Positions 53,470 to 61,771 of a stretch of DNA of 64,000 nt are shown in pieces (position 1 is the stretch's first letter; every line of letters starts with the position of its first letter). Origin of the DNA: Lachnospiraceae bacterium UBA7086 (lineage in GTDB: Bacteria > Bacillota > Clostridia > Lachnospirales > Lachnospiraceae); NCBI GenBank assembly GCA_002492525.1, contig DKZA01000047.1, forward strand, positions 18,119-82,118, written 5' to 3'. Below the pieces are notes generated by a model. That model made no database searches, was not told the origin of the DNA, and saw only the letters and a list, made by a program, of their open reading frames with translations. Position numbers and translations under genes: made by a program.

Positions 53470-53952
53470 ATGAAAATATTAAAGAACCTGCTTGGCAAAG
53501 GCAGTACCATTGGTGCGCCCGCGGCAGGTGAATTGGTCAGTATCCGGGAGGTAAATGACGATACGTTTCGGGAAGAAATCCTGGGGACGGGTGTAGCCAT
53601 CAGACCAACGGAAGGGAAGTTCTATGCGCCGGCGGACGGTACGGTGGCAACTGTGTTCCCCACCGGACACGCGGCGGCAGTCACTACGCAGGAAATGGCT
53701 GAAGTACTGATACACATTGGTCTGGATACGGTGAAATTAAACGGCAGATATTTTACCATTCACGTAGAAGAAGGGCAGCAGGTCAAAAAAGGCGACCTGC
53801 TTTTAGAAGCCGATCTGGAGAAGATACGTGGTGAGGGATATGATACGATTACACCGGTGGTTATCTGCAATTCAGATCGGTTTGCCAAGATCACCCTGGC
53901 GCAAAATGGCCCCGTGGCACAGGGAGACGTCATTATGACGCTTGGAAAGTAG
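53470..53952 (+). CDS. PTS glucose-family EIIA component
   Basis: Carries the phosphoryl group from HPr to the GlcNAc transporter encoded next. 160 residues, the normal size of a stand-alone EIIA-Glc domain. It contains GVAIRPTEGKFYAPADGTV, the first active-site His in PTGHAAAV (about 67), and the phosphorylated His in VLIHIGLDTVKLNG (about 82). The start is ATG 53470 after AAGGAGAG; the in-frame ATG at 53446 precedes that site. It heads the EIIA-nagE-nagB-nagA operon. The 125-base gap upstream shows only a lone TATACT (53416-53421) without a good -35. Confidence 0.93.
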   Translation: MKILKNLLGKGSTIGAPAAGELVSIREVNDDTFREEILGTGVAIRPTEGKFYAPADGTVATVFPTGHAAAVTTQEMAEVLIHIGLDTVKLNGRYFTIHVEEGQQVKKGDLLLEADLEKIRGEGYDTITPVVICNSDRFAKITLAQNGPVAQGDVIMTLGK

Positions 53953-53986
53953 GGGCGGATTATTTAAGACAAGGGGGTATTACCTT

Positions 53987-55456
53987 ATGATGAAATATTT
54001 ACAGAAACTGGGCAAATCTCTGATGCTGCCGGTGGCCACGCTGCCAATCTGCGGTATTTTAATGGGAATCGGCTATGCGCTGTGTCCGGCAACCATGCAG
54101 GGCGGCGAGATTACTGGTTTTTTGAATCTGCTGGGATTTTTCCTGGTGAAAGCGGGCGGTGCGTTGATAGATAATATGGCCATACTGTTCGTAATCGGTG
54201 TGGGCGTTGGTATGTCGGATGATCATGACGGTACGGCGGGATTGGCGGCGTTGGCATCCTGGCTGATGATCACGAATCTGTTATCTACAGGTACGGTGTC
54301 TGTCCTGATGCCGTCCATTGTGGACGATGCGGCCAAGACTTTGGCTTTCGATAAGATTGCCAATCCTTTTATCGGAATTCTGGCCGGTATTATCGGGGCA
54401 AGCTGTTATAATCGGTTTAAGAATACCAGACTGCCGGAATGGCTCTCCTTTTTCAGCGGGAAACGCTGTGTGGCCCTTATCTCAGGGGTGCTCTCCATTG
54501 TAGCGGCAGCCATTTTGTTGTTTGTTTGGCCGGTCATATTTGCGGGCCTGATTGCGATTGGTAACGGGATTGTTGGGATGGGGCCGGTAGGAGCAGGGGT
54601 CTATGCCTTCCTGAACCGTCTGCTGATTCCAACGGGTCTGCATCATGCCCTGAATAATGTTTTCTGGTTTGATACCATTGGACTTGGGGATCTGAGTCAT
54701 TTCTGGGCAGGCCATACCAATGCGGATGTTTCCTGGAGTCTGGGTATGTATATGTCGGGATTTTTCCCCTGTATGATGTTTGGTGTTCCCGGGGCGGCCC
54801 TGGCGATGGTTCACACGGCCAAGAAGGGCAGACGCAAGGAGGCCATTGGTCTGGTAGCATCTGCGGCTTTATGCGCTTTTGTCTGCGGCGTCACAGAACC
54901 TTTTGAGTTTGGATTTATGTTTCTTGCCCCGGTATTGTATTTGATTTATGCGGTATTATATGGTATCTTTACAGTAATTACTACGCTCGTGGGATTTCGG
55001 GCGGGCTTCAGTTTTTCAGCGGGTGCCACGGACCTTTTGTTTTCGGCGCCGCTTCCGGCAGCAGCGAATACCTGGATGATCATTCCGCTTGGTATCGCGG
55101 CGTTTGTGGTGTTTTATTTGGTATTTCGTTTTGCCATTGTGAAGTTTGATCTAAAGACGCCCGGCAGGGAAGATGAGGATGCAGAGGAAGATAAGAGAGC
55201 CGTACTTGCCAATGACGATTTTACCAGGGTGGCGGAAATCATTCTGGAAGGTCTCGGCGGCAAAGAGAATGTGACCTCTCTTGATAACTGTATTACGCGG
55301 CTGCGCATGGAAATTAAGGACTATACTCAGGTGGATGAGAAGAAGATCAAATCCGCCGGTGTGGCGGGTGTGATGCGGCCCAGTAAGACAGCTGTGCAGG
55401 TTGTTGTGGGAACGAAAGTACAGTTTGTGGCGGATGAACTGAAGAAGATGCTGTAA
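53987..55456 (+). CDS. nagE: PTS N-acetylglucosamine-specific EIICB
   Basis: Imports and phosphorylates GlcNAc to GlcNAc-6-phosphate. The 490 residues comprise an EIIC domain with about ten membrane segments (KLGKSLMLPVATLPICGILM, NTRLPEWLSFFSGKR, PTGLHHALNNVFWFD, CGVTEPFEFGFMFLAPVLY) and a C-terminal EIIB domain (about 415-490) with the phosphorylated Cys in NCITRLRMEI. EIIA is separate, encoded upstream. The GlcNAc assignment rests on EIIC motifs and the nagB-nagA neighbours. ATG 53987 follows AAGGGGG; an in-frame start at 53942 would overlap the EIIA end. Confidence 0.93.
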   Translation: MMKYLQKLGKSLMLPVATLPICGILMGIGYALCPATMQGGEITGFLNLLGFFLVKAGGALIDNMAILFVIGVGVGMSDDHDGTAGLAALASWLMITNLLSTGTVSVLMPSIVDDAAKTLAFDKIANPFIGILAGIIGASCYNRFKNTRLPEWLSFFSGKRCVALISGVLSIVAAAILLFVWPVIFAGLIAIGNGIVGMGPVGAGVYAFLNRLLIPTGLHHALNNVFWFDTIGLGDLSHFWAGHTNADVSWSLGMYMSGFFPCMMFGVPGAALAMVHTAKKGRRKEAIGLVASAALCAFVCGVTEPFEFGFMFLAPVLYLIYAVLYGIFTVITTLVGFRAGFSFSAGATDLLFSAPLPAAANTWMIIPLGIAAFVVFYLVFRFAIVKFDLKTPGREDEDAEEDKRAVLANDDFTRVAEIILEGLGGKENVTSLDNCITRLRMEIKDYTQVDEKKIKSAGVAGVMRPSKTAVQVVVGTKVQFVADELKKML

Positions 55457-55474
55457 AGAAAAAGGAGGATTGCG

Positions 55475-56206
55475 ATGAAGATCATCAAAGCAAAAGATTA
55501 CGACGACATGAGCAGAAAAGCCGCCAATATTATTTCTGCGCAGATCATCATGAAACCCAATTGTGTGCTCGGTCTGGCTACCGGCTCAACGCCCATCGGT
55601 ACCTATGCACGGCTTGTGGAACTGTATCAGCAGGGAGATCTGGATTTTTCCGGGGTAACTACGGTGAATCTGGATGAATACAAGGGGCTTAACCGGGAAA
55701 ACGATCAGAGTTACTATTACTTCATGAATAATAATCTGTTCAGTAAGGTTAACATTGACTTAAAGAAGACTTTCCTGCCGGACGGCATGGAGCCGGATGC
55801 AAAGAAGGCATGCGAAGACTATAATCGTATCATTGCTGCTACAGGCGGTGTGGATTTACAGCTTCTGGGGCTTGGACATAACGGACATATCGGATTTAAC
55901 GAGCCGGGAGAGGTTTTTGAAGCCGAGACGCACTGTGTCGATCTGACGGAGTCCACCATAGCGGCCAATAAGAGATTCTTTGCTTCGGAAGCAGAGGTGC
56001 CAAGACAGGCATATACCATGGGTATCAAGACTATTATGCAGGCGAAGAAGATTCTGCTGGTGGTCAGCGGGGCTGATAAGGCGTCCATCGTCAAAGAAGC
56101 CTTTTATGGCGCTATTACGCCCAAGGTACAGGCATCTGTTCTGCAGCTTCACAAGGATGTGATTATCGTTGCCGATGAGGCGGCATTATCGGAGGTGCAC
56201 GTATGA
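55475..56206 (+). CDS. nagB: Glucosamine-6-phosphate deaminase
   Basis: Converts glucosamine-6-phosphate to fructose-6-phosphate and ammonia. The 243 residues match the family. Motifs: GLATGSTPIGTYARLVE (phosphate binding), TVNLDEYKGL with the catalytic Asp, LLGLGHNGHIGFNEPG (His/Glu relay), and TMGIKTIMQAKKILLVVSG. AAAGGAGG precedes the ATG. The stop shares the ATGA overlap with nagA, indicating coupled translation. It reverses the glmS direction and completes GlcNAc catabolism. Confidence 0.97.
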   Translation: MKIIKAKDYDDMSRKAANIISAQIIMKPNCVLGLATGSTPIGTYARLVELYQQGDLDFSGVTTVNLDEYKGLNRENDQSYYYFMNNNLFSKVNIDLKKTFLPDGMEPDAKKACEDYNRIIAATGGVDLQLLGLGHNGHIGFNEPGEVFEAETHCVDLTESTIAANKRFFASEAEVPRQAYTMGIKTIMQAKKILLVVSGADKASIVKEAFYGAITPKVQASVLQLHKDVIIVADEAALSEVHV

Positions 56207-57339
56207 TCATCCGTAATGCCAGTGTGTATACGGAAGATGGAATATTTGTAGAAAAAGATATCTATATTGCGAATGGCCGTTTTGTGAACGGAGAAGATAA
56301 GGTTACGGATACGCAGGTTATTTCTGCCGTTGGATGTTATGCCATTCCGGGACTGACAGATATTCATTTCCATGGCTGTATGGGATTTGATTTCTGTGAC
56401 GGGACCCGAGAGGCCGTGGATGAGATAGCGGCCTATGAACTTTCCGTGGGCGTGACGAATATTGTGCCTGCCACCATGACTCTTTCGGAGGAAATGCTCC
56501 TTACCATCTGCCGGACAGCCAAGGCTTATGCGGAGGAAGGATTTCACGAGAAAAGAGCTCGTTTCCAAGGCATCAATATGGAAGGGCCTTTCCTTTCCAT
56601 GGAGAAAAAGGGTGCCCAGAACGGTGCGTATATCCATGCGCCGGATGTGGCTATGTTTGAACGGTTGAATGAAGCCTCCGGTTATCGGATCCGTCTGCTT
56701 GATGTGGCGCCGGAAACAGAGGGGGCTATGGAAATGATCGAGAAATGCCACGACCATGTGGTGGTTTCCCTGGCGCATACCTGCGCCGACTATGATACGG
56801 CGATGGAGGCTTTTGACGCGGGGGCAAGTCATATGACGCATCTTTATAATGCCATGCCGCCTTATACCCACAGAGCGCCGGGACCCATTGGCGCGGCGGC
56901 TGACCGGCAAAAGGTAGAAGTGGAATTAATTACTGACGGTGTGCATATTCATCCGGCTTCGGTGCGGACCACTTTTAAGATGTTTGGGGATGACCGTATC
57001 ATTTTGATCAGTGACAGTATGCGAGCTACAGGACTTGAGGACGGAGATTACACTCTGGGAGGACAGGATGTGAAGGTCACCGGCAATAAGGCGGTTCTTG
57101 CGGATGGCACCATTGCCGGTTCCGTTACCAATCTGTTTGAATGTATGCGGACGGCAGTATTGCATATGGGGATTCCGCTGGAGTCGGCGGTGAAATGTGC
57201 GGCGGTCAATCCGGCAAAGAGTGTCGGCATTTATGATGAATATGGCAGCATTTCGCCGGGAAAGAAGGCGGATGTGGTGCTGATAAGAAAAGAGGATTTC
57301 ACCATAAAACATGTGATTTTAGAGGGCGGTCTCGTTTGA
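56203..57339 (+). CDS. nagA: N-acetylglucosamine-6-phosphate deacetylase
   Basis: Removes acetate from GlcNAc-6-phosphate to feed NagB. The 378-residue amidohydrolase TIM barrel has PGLTDIHFHGCMGFDFCDGT (metal His pair), NMEGPFLS (metal Glu), VVSLAHTCADYD and SHMTHLYNAMPP (metal His residues), and ILISDSMRATG with the catalytic Asp. A C-terminal beta-sandwich completes it (GSISPGKKADVVLI). It overlaps nagB by 4 bases and ends inside its own terminator. Confidence 0.97.
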   Translation: MIIRNASVYTEDGIFVEKDIYIANGRFVNGEDKVTDTQVISAVGCYAIPGLTDIHFHGCMGFDFCDGTREAVDEIAAYELSVGVTNIVPATMTLSEEMLLTICRTAKAYAEEGFHEKRARFQGINMEGPFLSMEKKGAQNGAYIHAPDVAMFERLNEASGYRIRLLDVAPETEGAMEMIEKCHDHVVVSLAHTCADYDTAMEAFDAGASHMTHLYNAMPPYTHRAPGPIGAAADRQKVEVELITDGVHIHPASVRTTFKMFGDDRIILISDSMRATGLEDGDYTLGGQDVKVTGNKAVLADGTIAGSVTNLFECMRTAVLHMGIPLESAVKCAAVNPAKSVGIYDEYGSISPGKKADVVLIRKEDFTIKHVILEGGLV

Positions 57340-57351
57340 GGCCGCTTTTTT
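57326..57351 (+). terminator. Terminator of nag operon, overlapping the nagA stop
   Basis: GCGGTCTC (57326-57333) pairs with GAGGCCGC (57338-57345, one G-U), followed by six T. The nagA stop codon lies at the loop. Confidence 0.85.
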
Positions 57352-57387
57352 GACAATAAGAGAAAATGGCGGGTATTTTTTAAGCAA

Positions 57388-57416
57388 TTGTTTTTTTTCA
57401 GCTATTGCAGTACAAT
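57388..57416 (+). promoter_or_regulatory. Promoter of MNT/HEPN pair
   Basis: TTGTTT (57388-57393), 17 bases, TACAAT (57411-57416), 22 bases before the MNT start. Confidence 0.6.
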
Positions 57417-57437
57417 AAAATAAAAAAGGGAACGCAT

Positions 57438-57758
57438 ATGAAGATAAATGACATTATTGCTATTTTGAAACAAGTTTATAATAAATATGACGATATAAGA
57501 CTAGGAATAGCAGGCTCCTATGCCAATGGCACCCAGAAGCCATTGAGCGATATTGATGTCGTTATAGAAGGTGATTCTATGAGAGTTGATATCATGGAAT
57601 ATATTAAAAGCTTGTTTGATATAACAGTGGATGTGCTATGGGTTGATTTAATGAAAAAAGAGGATGATGAATTAGATAGATTTGCAGTAGAAAACGGATT
57701 GCCGGTAAATAAGTATTCAGCTTATAAAACAGTGATGCAGGAAGTCAGGTGGATATGA
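57438..57758 (+). CDS. MNT-type nucleotidyltransferase antitoxin
   Basis: A 106-residue minimal nucleotidyltransferase. The hallmark GS-x9-D-x-D appears in GSYANGTQKPLSDIDVVI (about 24-41). Proteins of this kind (MntA) neutralise the HEPN toxin encoded next by AMPylating it (established for MNT/HEPN systems). GGGAAC lies upstream of ATG 57438; the in-frame start at 57405 is in the promoter region. The stop overlaps the native HEPN start (ATGA at 57755), the usual coupling for these pairs. The coding sequence is visibly more AT-rich than the nag operon beside it. Confidence 0.88.
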   Translation: MKINDIIAILKQVYNKYDDIRLGIAGSYANGTQKPLSDIDVVIEGDSMRVDIMEYIKSLFDITVDVLWVDLMKKEDDELDRFAVENGLPVNKYSAYKTVMQEVRWI

Positions 57759-58040
57759 CCAGATCATATAAAAAGGATATACAGTAAAATGGCCTTTGAT
57801 CTATGTGCTTTTTACATGGTGCAGATAGGAGAAGCATCTAAACTGTTGACAGATGATACCAAAAAATCCTTAACTTGTATCAATGTCAATGTGTTAAAGG
57901 CGTTTAGAAATATGATAGATCATACCTACGAAAAAGTTAATAAGAGGTATTTAAAAGCATACATATTCAGTATGATTGCACCAGAGGCTGTTGCAGAAGT
58001 AAAGAACAGAATAAATTATTGTAATGAAAATGCTGAGTAA
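57755..58040 (+). pseudogene. HEPN toxin gene with internal deletion, partner of MNT
   Basis: ATG 57755 starts MTRSYKKDIQ, the usual N-terminus of these HEPN proteins, but a TAA follows (57785-57787). Two bases after the TAA begins, across the stop, ATG 57789 opens 83 residues (MAFDLCAFYMVQIGEASKLL onward) that match the C-terminal two-thirds, including the ribonuclease motif R-x4-H in FRNMIDHTYEKVN (about residue 40). About 25-30 residues of the first helices appear lost. Re-initiation at 57789 could still give a shortened protein, but full toxicity is doubtful. Confidence 0.72.
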
Positions 58041-58094
58041 GAAATAAGTTACAGGTTCATAAACAAACTGAAAAGGCTGCTGTGACCAAAAGTC

Positions 58095-58126
58095 AGGAAT
58101 CATATTGAAACTGTGATTCCTTTTTT
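58095..58126 (+). terminator. Terminator after MNT/HEPN pair
   Basis: GGAATCA (58096-58102) pairs with TGATTCC (58114-58120), followed by six T. Confidence 0.82.
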
Positions 58127-58237
58127 CTTTATATGTGCAGTATAAGGCGGCGTGAAAGTTGTCCTTTTTTGGAAAATTTAACAAAAATATGGGATAGGCT
58201 GCATATACTTAACTAAAACAGTGTACAGGATACTGGT

Positions 58238-59239
58238 ATGCATAAAAAGAGAAGTTGGAATGATAAATTCAGACTTGCTATGGGAGAATTAGAAAATAAA
58301 ATACAGCGGGAGCGGGAAAGAGGGGATAAGGGCGGTACCTGGCCGGAACGCGAGAAAGTAGAAGCATGGAACGCGGAAAGGAAAAAGCAGGGTTACGGGC
58401 AGTATTGCGGTTCTGTCAGTGCGGCGGAAAAGCCCCAGACGAAGGAAGAGCGTAAACGGGAAGATTTTATCAAAAATGTACTGCTGCAGACGGCAAAGTC
58501 TGCGGCCTTTCTCCTGGCGGCCCTGGCTCTCATACAGGGCGTGGTCAAGGTGCTGCCGGATTCCATTACGGTAAACAGTTCCGTGGGCGGCAGAGAACTT
58601 CCTATCTATTGTGTGGAGACGGATAAAAAGCAGGTGGCATTAAGTTTTGATGCGGCATGGGGGAATGAAGATACCGGACGGATTCTGGATATTTTAAAAA
58701 AGCACAATGTGAAGGTGACCTTTTTTATGACGGGCGGCTGGGTAGAATCCTATCCTGACGATGTGAAGGCGATTCTGGCAGCAGGCCACGACCTCGGCAA
58801 TCACAGTGAGAACCATAAAAATATGTCACAGCTCTCCGATGAACAATGTCAGGAAGAGCTGATGAAAGTACATACTAAGGTGCAGGAATTGACAGGATAT
58901 GAAATGTGCCTTTTCCGACCTCCTTACGGAGATTATGACAATCATGTCATAACTAATGCTCATAAATGCGGCTACTATCCGATTCAATGGTCGATTGATT
59001 CTCTCGATTGGAAAGACTATGGAGCCGATGATATTGTCAAGCGGGTGGTGGAGTCTGATAAGTTAAATAACGGGGCCATTATTCTGATGCACAACGGCGC
59101 TAAGTATACGGCAGATGCGTTGGAATCTGTCATTACGGGCTTGCAGGATAAGGGATATGAGATCGTGCCCATCTCGCAGTTGATTTATAAGGATAAGTAT
59201 CATATGAAAGCCGACGGTACACAGGTATCGGGACAGTAG
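58238..59239 (+). CDS. PdaB-like polysaccharide deacetylase (NodB domain)
   Basis: A membrane-anchored enzyme of the CE4 fold, 333 residues. A charged cytoplasmic N-terminus (about 1-88) precedes one membrane segment (about 90-107) and the extracellular NodB domain. The usual TFDDG motif reads SFDAAWG (about 137-143), as in the PdaB subgroup, so one metal Asp is replaced. The His pair is present in GNHSENHKNM (about 188), with RPPYGDYDN and the C-terminal ILMHNG. PdaB of Bacillus subtilis acts in spore maintenance, so a sporulation or wall role is possible here (inference). The start ATG has no strong ribosome site. Confidence 0.88.
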   Translation: MHKKRSWNDKFRLAMGELENKIQRERERGDKGGTWPEREKVEAWNAERKKQGYGQYCGSVSAAEKPQTKEERKREDFIKNVLLQTAKSAAFLLAALALIQGVVKVLPDSITVNSSVGGRELPIYCVETDKKQVALSFDAAWGNEDTGRILDILKKHNVKVTFFMTGGWVESYPDDVKAILAAGHDLGNHSENHKNMSQLSDEQCQEELMKVHTKVQELTGYEMCLFRPPYGDYDNHVITNAHKCGYYPIQWSIDSLDWKDYGADDIVKRVVESDKLNNGAIILMHNGAKYTADALESVITGLQDKGYEIVPISQLIYKDKYHMKADGTQVSGQ

Positions 59240-59257
59240 GGAAATATAGGTTTATAG

Positions 59258-59266
59258 TAAAAATCC
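59258..59266 (+). repeat. Target-site duplication of IS element, left copy
   Basis: TAAAAATCC, identical to 60692-60700 on the other side of the element. Confidence 0.9.
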
Positions 59267-60691
59267 TTTGAGTTTCCCCATTTTTTTAACTTCCATATTC
59301 TCGTCTAAATAAAATAAAAATGCAAAAACACTTGGTCTTTGTTATAATTGAATCACCACAAAACAACAAAACAAAGGAGTGTTTTTGCATGATTAATTAT
59401 AACAGATTGGGATATGAAATTAAAAGGGATTTTACAAACTTTTCTTTAAGGATTTCAAAAGGATTGAAACGCCCTCAGGAGAAATTCATTCACCAGATGA
59501 TCTATGGCATCCTTGCAGGAAATAAGCTGCACCTGAGTGAGATCGCACGCTCCCTCAAAGAAAACATCACCCTGAAAAAGACCATTGACCGGCTCTCCAG
59601 AAACCTGAACGCTTTTGGGGATCAGGATCCCCTTATGCACAATTACCTCACCCTTGTAAAACGCCATGTGAAGGAGGGCTATGCGGTCATTATCATTGAT
59701 AATTCAGATATCGCTAAACCTGCCAGCAGAAAACTGGAAGCACTCTCTGAAATACGGGACGGCAGTACGGGTGAGATTACACAGGGCTACCTTACCATTG
59801 ATGCCGCTGTGCTTTCCGAAAAAGGGAAGATGCCGCTCCCGGTCTATGAAAAAGTATTTTCGGCCGCGGAAAAAGGATTCATCAGTGAAACGCACGAGAA
59901 TCTATGCTGTCTGGAATCCCTTTCCAAAAACTTTACTCCCAAATGCGTCCGTACCCTCGACCGGGGTTTTGATGCCAATGATTATTACCGCTATTTCCTA
60001 AAACACGGGGAGCGTTTTGTCATCCGTGCCAAAAAGAACAGGAATGTCATATATAACGGGCAGACCTGTAACATCATGGATGTGGCGTTACGGTATAAAG
60101 GAGCATACCGCATGGACTTTAAAGATAAAAAGGGAAGATCCATACAGTGTAAAATGAGCTGCATACCCGTGCGGCTTTGTGAGTTTCCATCCAAAGATCT
60201 GGTGCTGACCGTGGTGTATGGCTTTGGTGAAGAACCCATGCTCCTGCTTTCCAACCTGAAAATGCAGGAGAAGAAAAAATTATGCCACATCATCACTAAA
60301 GTATATCTGCTGCGGTGGCGGATCGAGGAATATTTCAGGTTCAAGAAACAGCAGTTTGAACTGGAAGATTTAAGGGTAATGTCCCTACAGTCCATCCGTA
60401 ACCTGAACCTGTTCGCAGTGCTGGCAGTGGGATATATCAGTCTTACCACGGCTGTCCATAAAGACAGCATTTTCCTTGCGGAATTAAAGGAATGTTCCAA
60501 AAGGATATATGAAATGCCACAGTTTATTTTCTATGCCATAGGATATGCCATGGAACGTGTGCTGTCCATGAGCCGTTGTGGCATCAGCAGTTTCCTTCCG
60601 CCAAAAGTCCGGTCACAGCAGATAACCTTGTTTGAATACTTTAAAATAGCGGGTTGTTGGACATGAGCATCTAAAAATGGGGAAACTCAAA
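59267..60691 (+). mobile_element. IS4-type insertion sequence (1425 bp)
   Basis: Bounded by perfect 19-bp terminal inverted repeats (59267-59285 and 60673-60691) and a 9-bp direct target duplication, with one transposase gene inside. The intact ends, intact reading frame and exact duplication point to recent insertion. It lies between the PdaB-like gene and that gene's terminator hairpin. Confidence 0.95.
59389..60660 (+). CDS. IS4-type DDE transposase
   Basis: Catalyses cut-and-paste movement of the surrounding element. The coding frame runs on to the TGA at 60664-60666, giving 425 residues from ATG 59389, which follows AAAGGAG; the longer in-frame reading from 59320 is not supported. The DDE triad is visible: IIIDNSDIAKP (first Asp, about 104), RTLDRGFDANDYY (second Asp), and the YREK signature of the IS4 group in YLLRWRIEEYFRFKK (about 305). 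A possible -10 TATAAT at 59343-59348 lies inside the element. Confidence 0.93.
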
Positions 60692-60700
60692 TAAAAATCC
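60692..60700 (+). repeat. Target-site duplication of IS element, right copy
   Basis: TAAAAATCC, matching 59258-59266. It forms part of the left arm of the following terminator hairpin. Confidence 0.9.
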
Positions 60701-60725
60701 GCATTGTTAAAATGCGGATTTTTAT
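60693..60725 (+). terminator. Terminator formerly directly behind the PdaB-like gene
   Basis: A 13-bp perfect stem (60693-60705 with 60711-60723), T-rich right arm. The IS inserted at its 5' edge, and the duplicated target kept the hairpin whole. Confidence 0.82.
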
Positions 60726-60732
60726 GTATACT
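60704..60732 (+). promoter_or_regulatory. Promoter of DUF3791-DUF3990 module, overlapping the terminator
   Basis: TTGTTA (60704-60709), 17 bases, TATACT (60727-60732). The -35 sits in the terminator loop. Confidence 0.55.
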
Positions 60733-60770
60733 TAGTGCTATACAGGTTTTTGTGAGTGAGGAGGTTATGT

Positions 60771-60986
60771 GTGAATAAAGAGTCTTTTTCGTTTATTGTA
60801 TATATGATTCATGCCTGTGCAAATAAATGGAATATGATGCCTTCCGAGGTTTATCGGAAATTGCAGAGTGTGGGATGTATTCAGTGCTATCTTGTGCCAC
60901 ATTATGATATTCTTCATACACAAGGTACAAGTTATATCGTGGACGATATAAAGGAATATTTGAAAGTGCGGGGTGTACTTGTATGA
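60771..60986 (+). CDS. DUF3791 family small protein
   Basis: 71 residues matching DUF3791 by pattern: SFIVYMIHACANKWNMMPSE, YRKLQSVGC, then YLVPHYDILHTQGTSYIVDD. Mostly helical. GTG 60771 is used, with GAGGAGG 6 bases upstream. The stop overlaps the DUF3990 start as ATGA. The family is typically found in small operons with DUF3990, suggesting a toxin-antitoxin-like unit in which this could be the antitoxin (inference). Confidence 0.85.
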   Translation: MNKESFSFIVYMIHACANKWNMMPSEVYRKLQSVGCIQCYLVPHYDILHTQGTSYIVDDIKEYLKVRGVLV

Positions 60987-61462
60987 TTGTTTATCATGGC
61001 TCGACAGAGATTGTAAAGAGACCGGATGTTAAGCACTCTTATCGTGCGCTTGACTTTGGCATGGGCTTTTATGTAACAACAGTCAGAGAGCAGGCTGAAA
61101 GATGGGCGAGACGTAAGGCAAGTATTCTGGGGAAAGATTCTGCTATTGTGAATTTTTATCAGATGGATGATAATACTGATGGACTTTTAGTAAAATCTTT
61201 TGACGAAGAATTGACAGAATGGATTGATTTTGTGTGCATGTGCAGGGATGGAGAGAAGGAATATCAGAAGTATGATTTGATATTTGGCAAGGTGGCAAAT
61301 GATAAAGTTTTTCGGGTGGTAGATATGTACCATACGGGAATCTGGGATAAAGAGCGCGCTTTGAAAGAAATCAAGGTTTATCCATCTTATGATCAGATAG
61401 CGTTTATCAATCAAAGAGCGATTGACAGATTGTTGCGTTTTAAATCCTTTGAGGAGGTATAG
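60983..61462 (+). CDS. DUF3990 family protein, possible ADP-ribosyltransferase-like toxin
   Basis: 159 residues. VYHGSTEIVKRPDVKHSYRA, then LDFGMGFYVTT and QAERWARRKA, are the DUF3990 pattern. The HGS...DFG-GFY-T arrangement resembles the N-terminal NAD-binding region of ADP-ribosyltransferase folds; the assignment of that fold is an inference and no catalytic Glu is claimed. Overlap of 4 bases with the DUF3791 gene, and the next ORF starts within 4 bases of its stop, so the three form one tight operon. Confidence 0.8.
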   Translation: MIVYHGSTEIVKRPDVKHSYRALDFGMGFYVTTVREQAERWARRKASILGKDSAIVNFYQMDDNTDGLLVKSFDEELTEWIDFVCMCRDGEKEYQKYDLIFGKVANDKVFRVVDMYHTGIWDKERALKEIKVYPSYDQIAFINQRAIDRLLRFKSFEEV

Positions 61463-61465
61463 TTG

Positions 61466-61690
61466 ATGGATGGGGAAGCATTGGAAAGAGTATATCAGGA
61501 AAGTTTGGAGGAGAGGATTATTGCATACTTGTCCAAAACAAGAGATATTTCATTAGAGCAGGCAATGGACATTTACTATCACAGCAGGTTGGCAGATAAG
61601 ATCCATCGAGGGGTTGAAGGGATACAGTATCTTGATTTTAAGGTGCTTGTTCAGATTTTGGGGGAAACAGAGCAGGAGTTGTTTGTCTGA
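61466..61690 (+). CDS. Small helical protein of DUF3791-DUF3990 operon
   Basis: 74 residues, no firm family. EERIIAYLSKTRDISLEQAM, then YYHSRLADKIHRGVEGIQYL, and LVQILGETEQELF. The pattern distantly recalls DUF3791 (helix, D/S-x-E-Q-A turn, closing segment), so it may be a diverged copy. ATG 61466 follows GAGGAGGT at the DUF3990 gene end; a TTG three bases earlier is in frame. Confidence 0.72.
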   Translation: MDGEALERVYQESLEERIIAYLSKTRDISLEQAMDIYYHSRLADKIHRGVEGIQYLDFKVLVQILGETEQELFV

Positions 61691-61771
61691 AATCAACTAC
61701 AGCACAGTTTACAATGAGTTGTATTTGATGTAAAGACTGCCCATATTAAAATCAACAAAGAAGGAATATAG

